Shown piece by piece: positions 36,392 through 45,594 of a stretch of DNA of 64,000 bases. The notes under the pieces were generated by a model that was not told where the DNA came from, did no database searches, and worked only from the letters and a program-made list of their open reading frames with translations. Numbering within the stretch: position 1 is the stretch's first letter; every line of letters starts with the position of its first letter. The stretch covers positions 1 through 64,000 of the forward strand of contig NZ_VFUZ01000007.1 in NCBI RefSeq assembly GCF_006658505.1. The letters are read 5' to 3'. The DNA is from Mesorhizobium sp. B2-4-15. GTDB lineage: Bacteria; Pseudomonadota; Alphaproteobacteria; Rhizobiales; Rhizobiaceae. Made by a program: the position numbers and the translations under genes.

Positions 36392-38305
36392 ATGGCCGAC
36401 TTTCCGTCTTCATCCTCCCCCGCCATCCGCGACGTCATCGCCGAGCGCGTCTCGCGCCGCGCCCTCCTGAAAGGCAGCCTGGCATCTGGCGCCCTCGTCG
36501 CCGGCGGCGGCTTTGTCGGCTCGTTGTTTGCCGGCGAAACACATGCCACTGCCGCGCTCTCCGCCCTCGGTTTTCCCGAGTTGAAGCGTGTCTATGACAA
36601 GAACCACGCCGCCGCCGAAGGCTATGAAACGACGATCGTTGCTCGCTGGGGCGATCCGCTTGTCGCCGGCCTGCCGGATTTCGACGGCAACACGGTCGCG
36701 GCCGACGAACAGGAAAAGCGCTTCGGCTACAATTGCGACTACATCGCCTTCATGCCGTTGCCCAAAGGTTCGGTGAACTCCGACCATGGTCTGCTTTGCG
36801 TAAACAACGAGTACATCTCGCCGAATGTGATGTTCCCCGGCATGACCGAGGACGGCGCCGGCAAGACGATGAACAGGGAACAGGTCGATCTCGGCCTGGC
36901 GGCGATGGGGCATTCGATCGTCGAGGTCATGCTCAAGGACGGCAAGTGGCAAACCATTGACGATAGCCCGCTCAATCGCCGCATCACCGCCAACACCGAA
37001 ATGACCGTCTCCGGGCCGGTGGCCGGCCATGCGCTGATGAAAACCTCGGCCGATGCGACCGGCACGAAGGTACTGGGCACCAGCTATAATTGCAGCGGCG
37101 GCGTCACCCCATGGGGCACGGTGCTGACCTGTGAGGAAGGCATTTGCGACCTGTTCGGCGGCGATCCGAAGAAGGCGCCGACCGCGGATATTCTCGACCG
37201 TTATGGTTTTGACGGCTCCGACATCTATGGCCGTGGCCGTTTCCATGATCGCTTCAACATCGACAAGGAGCCCAACGAAGCCAACCGCTTCGACTGGGTG
37301 GTCGAGATCGACCCTTACGATCCTCGCTCGAAGCCGGTGAAGCGCACGGCGCTTGGCCGCATGTCGCATGAGGCCTCGACCGTCGTCGTCAACAAGGACG
37401 GCCGCATCGTCGTCTACATGGGCGACGATGACTATTTCGAATACATGTACCGCTACGTCTCGAAAAAGGCGTACGACAAGGCGAACCCGGCTTCGAGCAA
37501 TGGCCTCCTGGACGACGGCGTGCTCTCTGTCGCCCGTTACGACGCCGATGGCTCGATGACATGGCTGCCGCTGATTCACGGCCAGGGCAAGCTCACCGCC
37601 GAGAACGGTTTTGCCGACCAGGCCGAGGTGCTGCTGAAGACGCGGCTGGCGGCGGATGCGCTTGGCGCGACCCCGATGGACCGCCCGGAGGACATCGAGA
37701 CCAATCCAGTTACCGGCCGCGTCTACGCTGTCATGACCAAGAACAAGAAACGCGACGAATCCAAGGTCAACCCGGCCAACACGCGGCCCGAAAACCTCTG
37801 GGGTCATATCGTCGAATTGATTCCGCCCGGCGGCCGTGGCGCGGACGCCGACCACACCGCCGACAAATACACCTGGGACCTGTTCGTTCTGTGCGGCAAT
37901 CCGAAGGATGCAAAAATCGGCGCCACTTTCCATCCCGACACGTCGGACAATGGCTGGTTCGTCTGCCCCGACAACATCACCTTCGACCCCGCCGGCCGCC
38001 TTTGGGTGGCAACCGATGGTGCCAACGATTTCGATCTCCCCGACGGCGTCTATGGCGTCGACACGGAAGGCCCGGCGCGTGGCCTGCCAAAGCTGCTGTT
38101 CACCTGCCCGCACGGCGCGGAAGCGACCGGCCCCTGCTTCACGCCGGATGGCACCACGCTGTTCCTTTCGGTCCAGCATCCATCCGAGGACGCCGAGACG
38201 CTTGAGAAGGCGCAGTCGCTGTGGCCCGACTTCAAGGATGGCCAGCCGCCACGGCCCTCGGTTGTCGCCATTCGCCGCAAGGACGGCCAGCCGGTGGGGG
38301 CATAA
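36392..38305 (+). CDS. phoX: PhoX family phosphatase with Tat signal
   Basis: The 637-residue product has the twin-arginine signal SRRALLKGSLASGALVAGGG near residues 20-40, so it is exported folded. The body matches PhoX/DUF839: YNCDYIAFMPLP, GLLCVNNEYISP, NCSGGVTPWGTVLTCEEG (the Cys and Glu used for metal binding in PhoX), and ETNPVTGRVYAVMT. PhoX enzymes are calcium- and iron-dependent phosphomonoesterases induced by phosphate limitation. GAGAGG precedes the ATG at 36392. I saw no clear Pho box in the 118-bp upstream gap. Confidence 0.85.
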   Translation: MADFPSSSSPAIRDVIAERVSRRALLKGSLASGALVAGGGFVGSLFAGETHATAALSALGFPELKRVYDKNHAAAEGYETTIVARWGDPLVAGLPDFDGNTVAADEQEKRFGYNCDYIAFMPLPKGSVNSDHGLLCVNNEYISPNVMFPGMTEDGAGKTMNREQVDLGLAAMGHSIVEVMLKDGKWQTIDDSPLNRRITANTEMTVSGPVAGHALMKTSADATGTKVLGTSYNCSGGVTPWGTVLTCEEGICDLFGGDPKKAPTADILDRYGFDGSDIYGRGRFHDRFNIDKEPNEANRFDWVVEIDPYDPRSKPVKRTALGRMSHEASTVVVNKDGRIVVYMGDDDYFEYMYRYVSKKAYDKANPASSNGLLDDGVLSVARYDADGSMTWLPLIHGQGKLTAENGFADQAEVLLKTRLAADALGATPMDRPEDIETNPVTGRVYAVMTKNKKRDESKVNPANTRPENLWGHIVELIPPGGRGADADHTADKYTWDLFVLCGNPKDAKIGATFHPDTSDNGWFVCPDNITFDPAGRLWVATDGANDFDLPDGVYGVDTEGPARGLPKLLFTCPHGAEATGPCFTPDGTTLFLSVQHPSEDAETLEKAQSLWPDFKDGQPPRPSVVAIRRKDGQPVGA

Positions 38306-38353
38306 CGGTCAGCGCCACAAAAGAAGGCGAGTGCGCCCCTGAGGTGGCAATGA

Positions 38354-39067
38354 TCAGCGCCCTTCCGTGGCGAGTTCGAGGGCCAGGCGGCTCATGTCGG
38401 TGAAAAGCCCCTGGCGTTCGGAATAGTCGGTCAATTCGCCGGTCTCGATATGGTCGACCACCGTGCAGATCGACAGCGCACGGATCCCGAAATGCCCGGC
38501 AATGCGGTAAAGCGCGCTGGTTTCCATATCCACCGCCAGGACTCCGGCCGCCCGCGCCTCGGCAAACCGGGCGCGGCCATCCGGATGATGGAAGATGTCG
38601 CTGCAGACGGTCGGACCGACATGGGGGGCGATGCCGAGTTCAGCAGCTTTGGCCAAAGCAAGGACAAGCAGCGCCGGATCCGGGCCGGCGGCAGCGCCGT
38701 AGAGACCAAAGACCTGACCGCTTTGGGTATTTTCGGGCCGCGCTGATTGCGAAATGACAAGGCTTCGCAGCTTAACCTCGGCGGTCAGGCTGCCGCAGGT
38801 ACCGGCGCGGATCAAAGTCCGGACGCCATGACAATCCAACAGTTCATGCGCATAGATCAGGAACGACGAAACACCGATGCCCGTTGCCTGAATGCTGACA
38901 CGCTTGCCTCGATAAAGGCCGGTAAAACCCAGAGCGCCCCGCCTGCGATTGACGCAACGTGGCCCTTCCAGAAAGGTGTTCGCCATCCATTCGGCGCGCT
39001 GCGGGTCGCCCGGCAGCAACACCGTATCGGCGTAGTCGCCCCTGTCTGCTTCAATGTGTGGCGTCAA
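38354..39067 (-). CDS. deoD: DeoD-type purine nucleoside phosphorylase
   Basis: The enzyme releases purine bases from nucleosides with phosphate. Starting from TTG at 39067, where GGGGAAG lies 6 nt upstream, the product has 237 residues, equal to other DeoD-type enzymes (E. coli 239). Conserved motifs are TPHIEADRGDYADTVLLPGDPQRAEWMA, RRGALGFTGLYRG, and VDMETSALYRIAGHF with the ribose-binding Met-Glu and the catalytic Asp region STVVDH-like ICTVVDH. A longer in-frame TTG at 39106 is less likely. It lies downstream of cckA in the same direction. Confidence 0.85.
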   Translation of the reverse strand: MTPHIEADRGDYADTVLLPGDPQRAEWMANTFLEGPRCVNRRRGALGFTGLYRGKRVSIQATGIGVSSFLIYAHELLDCHGVRTLIRAGTCGSLTAEVKLRSLVISQSARPENTQSGQVFGLYGAAAGPDPALLVLALAKAAELGIAPHVGPTVCSDIFHHPDGRARFAEARAAGVLAVDMETSALYRIAGHFGIRALSICTVVDHIETGELTDYSERQGLFTDMSRLALELATEGR

Positions 39068-39152
39068 CAGTTGCTTCCCCAAGCCGGCCTGCCCGTTCGC
39101 CCGCAATCATGGCGTTGTCGGGGCGTTGCGCAAGACGGATTACGGGAGAACG

Positions 39153-41729
39153 CTACGACTCGAGCATGTCCTTGACGATCGTTGCCAGCTGCTTGAGCGA
39201 GAACGGCTTCGGCAGGAAGCCGAAATGCGCCTCCGCCGGCAGGTTCCTGGCGAACGCGTCCTCGGCGTAGCCGGACACGAAGACAAACTTGATGTCCGGC
39301 TGGCGCTTGCGCAATTCGCCCAGCAGGGTCGGCCCGTCCATCTCCGGCATCACCACGTCCGAAACGACGATGTCGACCTTGCCGCCAAGGGCCTCGAACA
39401 CTTCCAGCGCCTCGACGCCCGAGGATGCCTCATGCACGGTGTAGCCGCGCGAGGTCAGCGCCCGCACGCCGCCCATGCGCACGGCGTCCTCATCCTCGAC
39501 CAGCAGCACGGTAGCCGAACCGGACAGGTCCTTGGTGTTGTCAGCCGGTTTGACAGGCGCTGAGCTCGGCGTGTCACCCGGTTCGGCGGCCTTCTTCGCT
39601 TCCGCAATGTGGCGCGGCAGGAAGATGCGGAAGGTCGATCCCTTGCCGACCTCGGAATCGCAAAAAATGAAGCCGCCGGTCTGCTTGATGATGCCATAGA
39701 CCATGGATAGGCCAAGGCCAGTGCCCTTGCCGACCTCCTTGGTGGTGAAGAACGGCTCGAAGATCTTCTTCAATACGTCGGGCGCGATGCCGCTGCCGCT
39801 ATCCTCGACTTCGACCACGACATAGTCTGCCGCGGTGAGTTCGCGGTAGGGGAAGGTCTTGCACTCCTCGGCGGTCACGTTGCGGGTGCGCACGGTGAGG
39901 TCGCCGCCGGCCGGCATCGCGTCGCGCGCATTGACGGCCAGGTTGACCACCACCTGCTCGAACTGGCCGATATCGACCTTGACCGGCCACAGATCGCGGC
40001 CGTGGTCGATCTTCAGCTTGATATCGTTACCGACCAGGCGGGCAAGCAGCATCCTGAGATCGGCGAGCACGTCGGTGAGGTTCAACACTTCCGGCCGCAG
40101 CGTCTGTTTGCGCGAGAAGGCCAGCAACTGCCGCACCAGCGAGGCCGCCCGGTTGGCGTTCTGCTTGATGTTCATGATGTCGGGAAAGGATGGATCCGAC
40201 GGCCGGTGATTGGTCAGGAGCAGGTCCGACGCCATGATGATGGCGGTCAGCACATTGTTGAAATCGTGGGCGATGCCGCCGGCAAGCTGGCCGACCGCCT
40301 GCATCTTCTGGCTTTGCGCCATCTGCCCTTCGAGCGCCTTCTGCTCGGTCGTCTCGACGGCGTAGACGATGGCCGATTCCTCGGCCCCCTCGCCGCCGGT
40401 GCCGTCGGCGACGGCATTGACGTAGAAACGGATGTGCCGCTCTTCATTGCCGGGCAGCACAGTGTCGATCGGGTCGATGTCGGCCTGCCGCTGCCGGGCC
40501 TTCTCGAATGCAGCGGCAAAGGCCGGCCGGTCGCGCTCATGGATCACCGTATCGAGGCGCACGCGGCGATCCACGGCGTCCCGGTCGACCACCGAGGAAA
40601 ACAGCAACAGGAACGGCGCATTGGTGCGCAGGATGCGCCCGTTGGCATCGACGCCCGCGATCGCCATCGGCGTGGAATTGAAGAAGCGGGTGAAGCGCAC
40701 TTCCGAAGCGCGCAGATCGGCCGAAGCATCCTCGCCCTGCGTGCGGTTGAGCACGATCGTGCGGGTCGGGCCGCCGACGCCTTCCCGGCTGGCTGAAACG
40801 CGATGCATGAAGCGCACGGGCAGCGCCTCGCCCGTCATCGTCGTCAGGTCGAGATCGATGACCGCATTGCGCGTCGTGCCGGGGTCCGCCTTGACCGAGC
40901 GCACCAGCGCCATGCCATCGCCGGCAACGATGTCAGGCAAGGTCACGGCGCCAGGCGTAAAGCTGGCGAGATCGATACCAAGCCACTCCGCGAGCGTGGC
41001 GTTGATGTAGGTGACACGGCCGTCCTGGTCGGCGGAAAAGAAGCCGGCCGGAGCGTGGTCGAGGTGATCGATGGCCTTCTGCAGGTCGAGGAAGAACCGC
41101 TCCTGCTCGGCTCGCTCCTGCGAAATATCGGCGAGTTGCCAGGCCAGCATAGGCAGCCGCTGGCCCGGAACGCTGAAGGTGCGGGCGCGGGTCCTGTACC
41201 AGCGCGCGCCAGGTTCGGCGCCCGGCCGGATCGATTGCGCCAGCCGGAACTCACCGTCGCCCGGTTGCCCGTCGCGCAGGCCGGATGCCAGCCGGTAAAT
41301 GGTCACCGACGCCTCGGGAACATCCGAAAGCAGCCCCTCGACCGTCTTCAGATCGGCGGCCGATGAGGCTCCGGTCATTTCGGCATAGGCACGGTTGGCG
41401 TAGACGACGCGGCCCTTGGTGTCCGTCACCAGAAGGCCCTGCGACATCGAATCGACGAAAGCCTTGGACAGTTCATCGCCGGTCGAGCGTGGTGTGATCT
41501 GCACGAAGCCGATCGCGGTCGCGAACAGGAAGCCGACGCCGATCATCGCCAGCACGCCGAGCATGCCAAGCAGGAAGGGATCGCCGAGACGCTCGCGGAA
41601 CAGGCCGAAGACGATCGCGGCCCCTGTCAGAACGACGATGAAGATGACCAGCCGGGTGACCGCGCCCGGTCGCGTGTTCTGGTCGACGATCGGTACCGGA
41701 TAGAAATCGCCGCGCGCTTCCTTGGCCAT
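39153..41729 (-). CDS. cckA: Cell-cycle hybrid histidine kinase CckA
   Basis: The 858-residue product has two N-terminal membrane helices ([18 protein letters not shown] and [19 protein letters not shown]), PAS-type sensing domains ([80 protein letters not shown]), a histidine kinase core with phospho-acceptor in [15 protein letters not shown] and N/G boxes ([24 protein letters not shown]), and a C-terminal receiver with [15 protein letters not shown]. In alphaproteobacteria CckA passes phosphate through ChpT to CtrA and CpdR. GGGGGCAT precedes the ATG. Confidence 0.95.
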   Translation of the reverse strand: MAKEARGDFYPVPIVDQNTRPGAVTRLVIFIVVLTGAAIVFGLFRERLGDPFLLGMLGVLAMIGVGFLFATAIGFVQITPRSTGDELSKAFVDSMSQGLLVTDTKGRVVYANRAYAEMTGASSAADLKTVEGLLSDVPEASVTIYRLASGLRDGQPGDGEFRLAQSIRPGAEPGARWYRTRARTFSVPGQRLPMLAWQLADISQERAEQERFFLDLQKAIDHLDHAPAGFFSADQDGRVTYINATLAEWLGIDLASFTPGAVTLPDIVAGDGMALVRSVKADPGTTRNAVIDLDLTTMTGEALPVRFMHRVSASREGVGGPTRTIVLNRTQGEDASADLRASEVRFTRFFNSTPMAIAGVDANGRILRTNAPFLLLFSSVVDRDAVDRRVRLDTVIHERDRPAFAAAFEKARQRQADIDPIDTVLPGNEERHIRFYVNAVADGTGGEGAEESAIVYAVETTEQKALEGQMAQSQKMQAVGQLAGGIAHDFNNVLTAIIMASDLLLTNHRPSDPSFPDIMNIKQNANRAASLVRQLLAFSRKQTLRPEVLNLTDVLADLRMLLARLVGNDIKLKIDHGRDLWPVKVDIGQFEQVVVNLAVNARDAMPAGGDLTVRTRNVTAEECKTFPYRELTAADYVVVEVEDSGSGIAPDVLKKIFEPFFTTKEVGKGTGLGLSMVYGIIKQTGGFIFCDSEVGKGSTFRIFLPRHIAEAKKAAEPGDTPSSAPVKPADNTKDLSGSATVLLVEDEDAVRMGGVRALTSRGYTVHEASSGVEALEVFEALGGKVDIVVSDVVMPEMDGPTLLGELRKRQPDIKFVFVSGYAEDAFARNLPAEAHFGFLPKPFSLKQLATIVKDMLES

Positions 41730-41954
41730 ATGCCCCCTGCTCGTGAAGTCCGATGTTCCGACACCCGCCCCTAGCGGGTTGAATCACATTCTCCTAGTCC
41801 GGAAAAGGCCCGGGCGGCAAATGTCAGATAAAAATGATGCCGGCCGGGCGTGGAGTGTTTCGAGCTGTTCACGATGCGCGAAAGGCAACTTGCGGTGGCC
41901 AGCCGCAACGGTCTAGTGTCTCGTCACTTTCCAAAAACCGATCAGGGGAAACCA

Positions 41955-42710
41955 ATGCAGTGGCTGGATAGCGTGGCGGGTCCCGGTTATGCCGCGGCAC
42001 TCCTGTGGACCTTCGCGGCGCTGATCCTGCTGGTCATCGTTCTCATCATCATCAGGCTCGTCCGCAACCTGACCTTCGGCACGTTTGTCGCCGGGGGCCG
42101 GAACCGCAAGACGCGGCTCGCCGTCATGGACGCCACCGCCGTCGACAGCCATCGCCGGCTGGTTCTGGTGCGCCGCGACGACATCGAACATCTGCTTCTG
42201 ATCGGCGGCCCAACCGATGTCGTCGTCGAACGTGATATCCGTCTGGCTGCCCCCCGCCGTCCGGCGCTGACCGGGGACAGCGGCCTGCAGCCCGTCCCGG
42301 CCGCGGCCCCGGCGGCAAAACCGCGGCCGCCTCAGCCGGCTCCCGCACAGGCACCGGCACGGCCGGCGCCGGCTCCGCAGCCGGTGGCTGCACCGCCGCC
42401 TGTCCGCCCGCGCCCCGCCGCTCCACCGCCGGCCCCTGCGCCCGCACCGAAGCCGGCGGCTCACCCCCACCAGTCGACCAATGTCACGCCGCTGCCTGCC
42501 TATGGCTCCGCCAACGCCAGCGTTGTCAAACACGCGCCGCCGCCACCGCGGCAGGAAAGCATCGACGATACGCTGATGAAGGAGCTCGAAGTCTCGCTGG
42601 ACCAGCCTCGCTCCGGCGGCCCGGTGACCAAACCGGCTGCCAAGGCGCCGCAGTCGCTCGACGATGAGATGACCAAGCTTCTGGGCGAACTTTCAAGCCA
42701 GAAGAGATGA
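41955..42710 (+). CDS. FliO-like membrane protein with Pro/Ala-rich tail
   Basis: The 251-residue product has one N-terminal helix (YAAALLWTFAALILLVIVLIIIRLV), then the FliO/DUF-type small domain (NRKTRLAVMDATAVDSHRRLVLVRRDDIEHLLLIGGPTDVVVE), and a long Pro/Ala-rich disordered region ending in a short acidic helix (DDEMTKLLGELSSQ). The domain resembles FliO, which assists assembly of the flagellar export gate, but no flagellar gene is nearby, so the role here may differ. AGGGGAAACC gives the start. It is divergent from cckA and followed by a terminator. Confidence 0.7.
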   Translation: MQWLDSVAGPGYAAALLWTFAALILLVIVLIIIRLVRNLTFGTFVAGGRNRKTRLAVMDATAVDSHRRLVLVRRDDIEHLLLIGGPTDVVVERDIRLAAPRRPALTGDSGLQPVPAAAPAAKPRPPQPAPAQAPARPAPAPQPVAAPPPVRPRPAAPPPAPAPAPKPAAHPHQSTNVTPLPAYGSANASVVKHAPPPPRQESIDDTLMKELEVSLDQPRSGGPVTKPAAKAPQSLDDEMTKLLGELSSQKR

Positions 42711-42791
42711 TTGTCGGCCAAGCCGGCCGTCAGCTCGAATTTGGCCCGGTGGCGTTAGCTTTGGTTTGTTTGGGGAGACCGCCCGTCAACA

Positions 42792-42818
42792 AAAATGGCC
42801 GGAAAGTCCGGCCATTTT
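42792..42818. terminator. Bidirectional terminator between the FliO-like gene and dksA
   Basis: AAAATGGCCGGA (42792-42803), loop AAG, TCCGGCCATTTT (42807-42818): a perfect 12-bp stem flanked by A and T runs, ideal on both strands for two convergent genes. Confidence 0.92.
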
Positions 42819-42868
42819 GATAGTTGCCTCGTCGTGAGCTGCACTGAGCGCGGCCCGGAAGCGACGCA

Positions 42869-43285
42869 TCAGTCGTCGCGATAGACCTTTTCGCGGCGCT
42901 CGTGCCGTTCCTGCGCTTCAATCGACAAGGTGGCGATCGGACGTGCGTCGAGCCGCTTCAGCGCGATCGGCTCGCCTGTTTCCTCACAATAGCCGTAAGT
43001 GCCTTCGTCGATGCGCTGGAGCGCCGAATCGATCTTCGAGATGAGTTTTCGCTGACGGTCGCGGGCTCTGAGCTCAATGGCGCGGTCGGTTTCCGAAGAG
43101 GCGCGATCGGCAAGGTCGGGATGGTTGGCGTTTTCTTGTTGCAGGATTTCGAGAGTTTCACGCGCTTCGCGCAGTATGTCATTTTTCCAGGTGACGAGCT
43201 TCAGGCGGAAGTAGGATTTCTGCCGCTCGTTCATGAACGGCTCGTCTTCGGAGGGTACGTAATCGGCGGTAACGATGTCGTTCAT
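42869..43285 (-). CDS. dksA: DksA-type RNA polymerase-binding factor, zinc-free variant
   Basis: DksA enters the RNA polymerase secondary channel and, with ppGpp, changes promoter choice. The 138-residue product has the coiled-coil with the functional tip D57-x-x-D60-x-A62 intact. The C-terminal zinc finger is reduced: Cys100, Thr103, Ser121 and Ala124 stand where E. coli has four Cys. Single-Cys DksA proteins are known in alphaproteobacteria. The ATG at 43285 starts MNDIVTADYV; in-frame codons upstream come from non-coding sequence. A strong bidirectional terminator ends the gene. Confidence 0.92.
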   Translation of the reverse strand: MNDIVTADYVPSEDEPFMNERQKSYFRLKLVTWKNDILREARETLEILQQENANHPDLADRASSETDRAIELRARDRQRKLISKIDSALQRIDEGTYGYCEETGEPIALKRLDARPIATLSIEAQERHERREKVYRDD

Positions 43286-43535
43286 TCGACTCACCCAAAC
43301 AGCCCCAAATTTGGCGCTTATATATTCGCCACCCGACGCCTGCACAAGCGCAATCGGCCACCGGGTCACGCAATTGTTAAAGTGCCCCGACGGCCTTGAT
43401 CGGAGCAAGATCAAGCTGTTCCGGCGATAGGGCGCCGGTCTTATTCGTCGCGCCGGAGAACACGAACCATTGTGCGCCGGGCCGTTCTTGTGGCTAATCG
43501 CGGTGCGACTGGCTTTCGGCATCATGGGGGGTTGG

Positions 43536-44039
43536 GTGAGCAGGCTCTATCTGTTACGGCACGCCAAGGCCGGCTGGGCACAGCCCGGGATGCGCGATTT
43601 CGATCGCCCGCTCGACGCATCCGGCCGCGCCGATGCCGACTTGATAGGCGCCGCCATGCGGTCTCGCGGCTATGTTCCGGACCTGACATTGTGCTCCAAT
43701 GCCAGGCGCGCGAGGGAAACGCTCGAAGGCCTGGCCGGCCAGACAGACACCGGCAAGGTCCTGTTTTTCGACACGCTCTACAGCGAAGACGCGGCTGGTT
43801 GTCTCAGCCTCATCCGGGAGCACGGCGGCCCGGGTTCATTGCTGGTCATCGGCCACAACCCGATGACGGAGGATCTTGCCATGGCGGTTTCAGGCGACGG
43901 CGACGCGACGGCACGGGCCATGCTCAATTATGGCTTCCCCACTTCGGGGCTGGCGGTCGTGCGTTTCCTGGATGATCTGGCAAAGGCAGCCCAGGAAGCG
44001 GGTTATCTCGAAGCGTTTCTGACACCGGCCGATCTTTGA
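43536..44039 (+). CDS. SixA-type histidine phosphatase
   Basis: The 167-residue product (171 from the ATG at 43524) is a short branch-2 histidine phosphatase: the catalytic RHAK motif is in RLYLLRHAKAGWAQPG, the second Arg in LCSNARRARETLEGL, and the partner His in LLVIGHNPMTEDL. SixA removes phosphate from phosphohistidine of HPt domains, so it could act on the phosphorelay proteins of this region, which is inference. GTG at 43536 is preferred for its upstream G-run; the start is not certain. Confidence 0.82.
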   Translation: MSRLYLLRHAKAGWAQPGMRDFDRPLDASGRADADLIGAAMRSRGYVPDLTLCSNARRARETLEGLAGQTDTGKVLFFDTLYSEDAAGCLSLIREHGGPGSLLVIGHNPMTEDLAMAVSGDGDATARAMLNYGFPTSGLAVVRFLDDLAKAAQEAGYLEAFLTPADL

Positions 44040-44115
44040 CGTCGATCTCCGGTGCCATTTCAAAGCCGGGTTCCAGAGCCTATATCGGACGGACCGAAGC
44101 CCGAGAGACCGCATT

Positions 44116-45594
44116 TTGGCATCATCGCTGACCACCTTCACCGACGAGGCGAGAATTGCCCTCGATACGCTGTCGGGACGCGCCACCGGGCTTTTTTCTC
44201 CGTCGCTGCGATTGGGTGTCACGGGCCTTTCGCGCGCCGGCAAGACGGTGTTTATCTCGGCCCTCGTCCACAATCTTATCCACGGCGGACGCCTGCCGTT
44301 GTTCGAGGCCCAGAAATCCGGGCGCATCGCGCGCGCCTTCCTCGAAGAACAACCCGATGACGCCGTGCCGCGCTTCCAGTACGAGGACCACATCGCCGCA
44401 TTGGTCAACGACCGCGTCTGGCCTGATTCGACGCGTGCCATTTCAGAACTGCGGCTGACGATCGAATATGAATCGGCCTCCGGCTGGAGCCGTATGTTCT
44501 CTTCTGGCAAACTGTCGGTCGACATCGTCGACTATCCCGGCGAATGGCTGCTCGACCTGCCATTGCTGGGTAAATCCTTCGCTGATTTTTCGCGCGAAGC
44601 CTTCGAAATGGCCGCGCTGCCCGTGCGCGAGGATTTGTCGCGGGCCTGGCGGGCGATCTCCGCCGAGATCGACCCGAACGCCGACGCCGACGAGATGACG
44701 GCACGCCGCCTGGCCGAAAGCTTCGCCGCCTATCTGAAGGCCTGCAAGCTCGACGAAAGGGCCCTATCCACCCTGCCGCCCGGCCGCTTCCTGATGCCTG
44801 GCGATCTCGAAGGCTCACCGGCGCTGACCTTCGCACCGCTGGCCGGCCTCGACGACAGGCGCCCGCGTAGCGGCTCGCTGCAGGCCATGATGGAAAGACG
44901 CTACGAAGCCTACAAGACGCATGTCGTCAAACCCTTCTTCCGCGAGCACATCACGCGTCTCGACCGCCAAATCGTGCTGATAGACGCCATGCAGGCGCTG
45001 AACGCCGGCCCCGGCGCGATGGCCGACCTGGAGCGAGCGGTGACCGAGATCCTGGCCTGTTTCCGTCCCGGCCGGGGCAGCTTCCTCACCGACCTCTTTT
45101 CGCGGCGCATCGACCGCATCCTGGTTGCAGCGACCAAGGCCGATCATCTGCACCATGAAAGCCATGACCAGCTGCAGGCGATCGTGCGGCGACTGGCGGA
45201 TCGCGCCGTGGCGCGGGCGAATTTTACCGGAGCCGACGTCGACGTGGTCGCCATGGCGGCGGTGCGCGCGACGCGCGAAGGCACGGTCAAGCAGGGCCGT
45301 GAGACATTGCCTGTTATCATCGGCACGCCGATAGCCGGCGAGAAGATCAACGGCGAAATATTCGACGGAAAGACGGAGACAGCCATATTTCCCGGTGATT
45401 TACCGGAGAAAATTGATGCGGTGTTCGATCTTTCGGGGCCCGACCACAGGCAGGATTCCGCGGACCCGGCAATCCGCTTCGTCCGGTTCCGCCCGCCAAA
45501 GCTCGAATGCACGGCCGAGGGTGTCACGCTGTCGTTGCCGCATATCAGGCTCGACCGTGCCCTGCAGTTCCTGATCGGAGACCATCTGGCATGA
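44116..45594 (+). CDS. YcjX-family P-loop GTPase-like protein
   Basis: The 492-residue product has the Walker A GLSRAGKT at residues 37-44 followed by VFISALVHNLIHGGRLPLFEAQ, and the DYPGEW motif in VDIVDYPGEWLLDLPLLGKSF, which together define the YcjX/DUF463 family. YcjX proteins are cytoplasmic or membrane-associated stress proteins adjacent to phage-shock genes in E. coli; their activity is unclear. The only plausible start is TTG at 44116, with GAGAG upstream. Its stop overlaps the start of the YcjF homologue by 4 bp. Confidence 0.85.
   Translation: MASSLTTFTDEARIALDTLSGRATGLFSPSLRLGVTGLSRAGKTVFISALVHNLIHGGRLPLFEAQKSGRIARAFLEEQPDDAVPRFQYEDHIAALVNDRVWPDSTRAISELRLTIEYESASGWSRMFSSGKLSVDIVDYPGEWLLDLPLLGKSFADFSREAFEMAALPVREDLSRAWRAISAEIDPNADADEMTARRLAESFAAYLKACKLDERALSTLPPGRFLMPGDLEGSPALTFAPLAGLDDRRPRSGSLQAMMERRYEAYKTHVVKPFFREHITRLDRQIVLIDAMQALNAGPGAMADLERAVTEILACFRPGRGSFLTDLFSRRIDRILVAATKADHLHHESHDQLQAIVRRLADRAVARANFTGADVDVVAMAAVRATREGTVKQGRETLPVIIGTPIAGEKINGEIFDGKTETAIFPGDLPEKIDAVFDLSGPDHRQDSADPAIRFVRFRPPKLECTAEGVTLSLPHIRLDRALQFLIGDHLA

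Noticed and set aside
36410..38179. 589-codon minus-strand frame opposite phoX
   Set aside because: Antisense to a clearly functional gene with Tat signal and family motifs; shadow composition.
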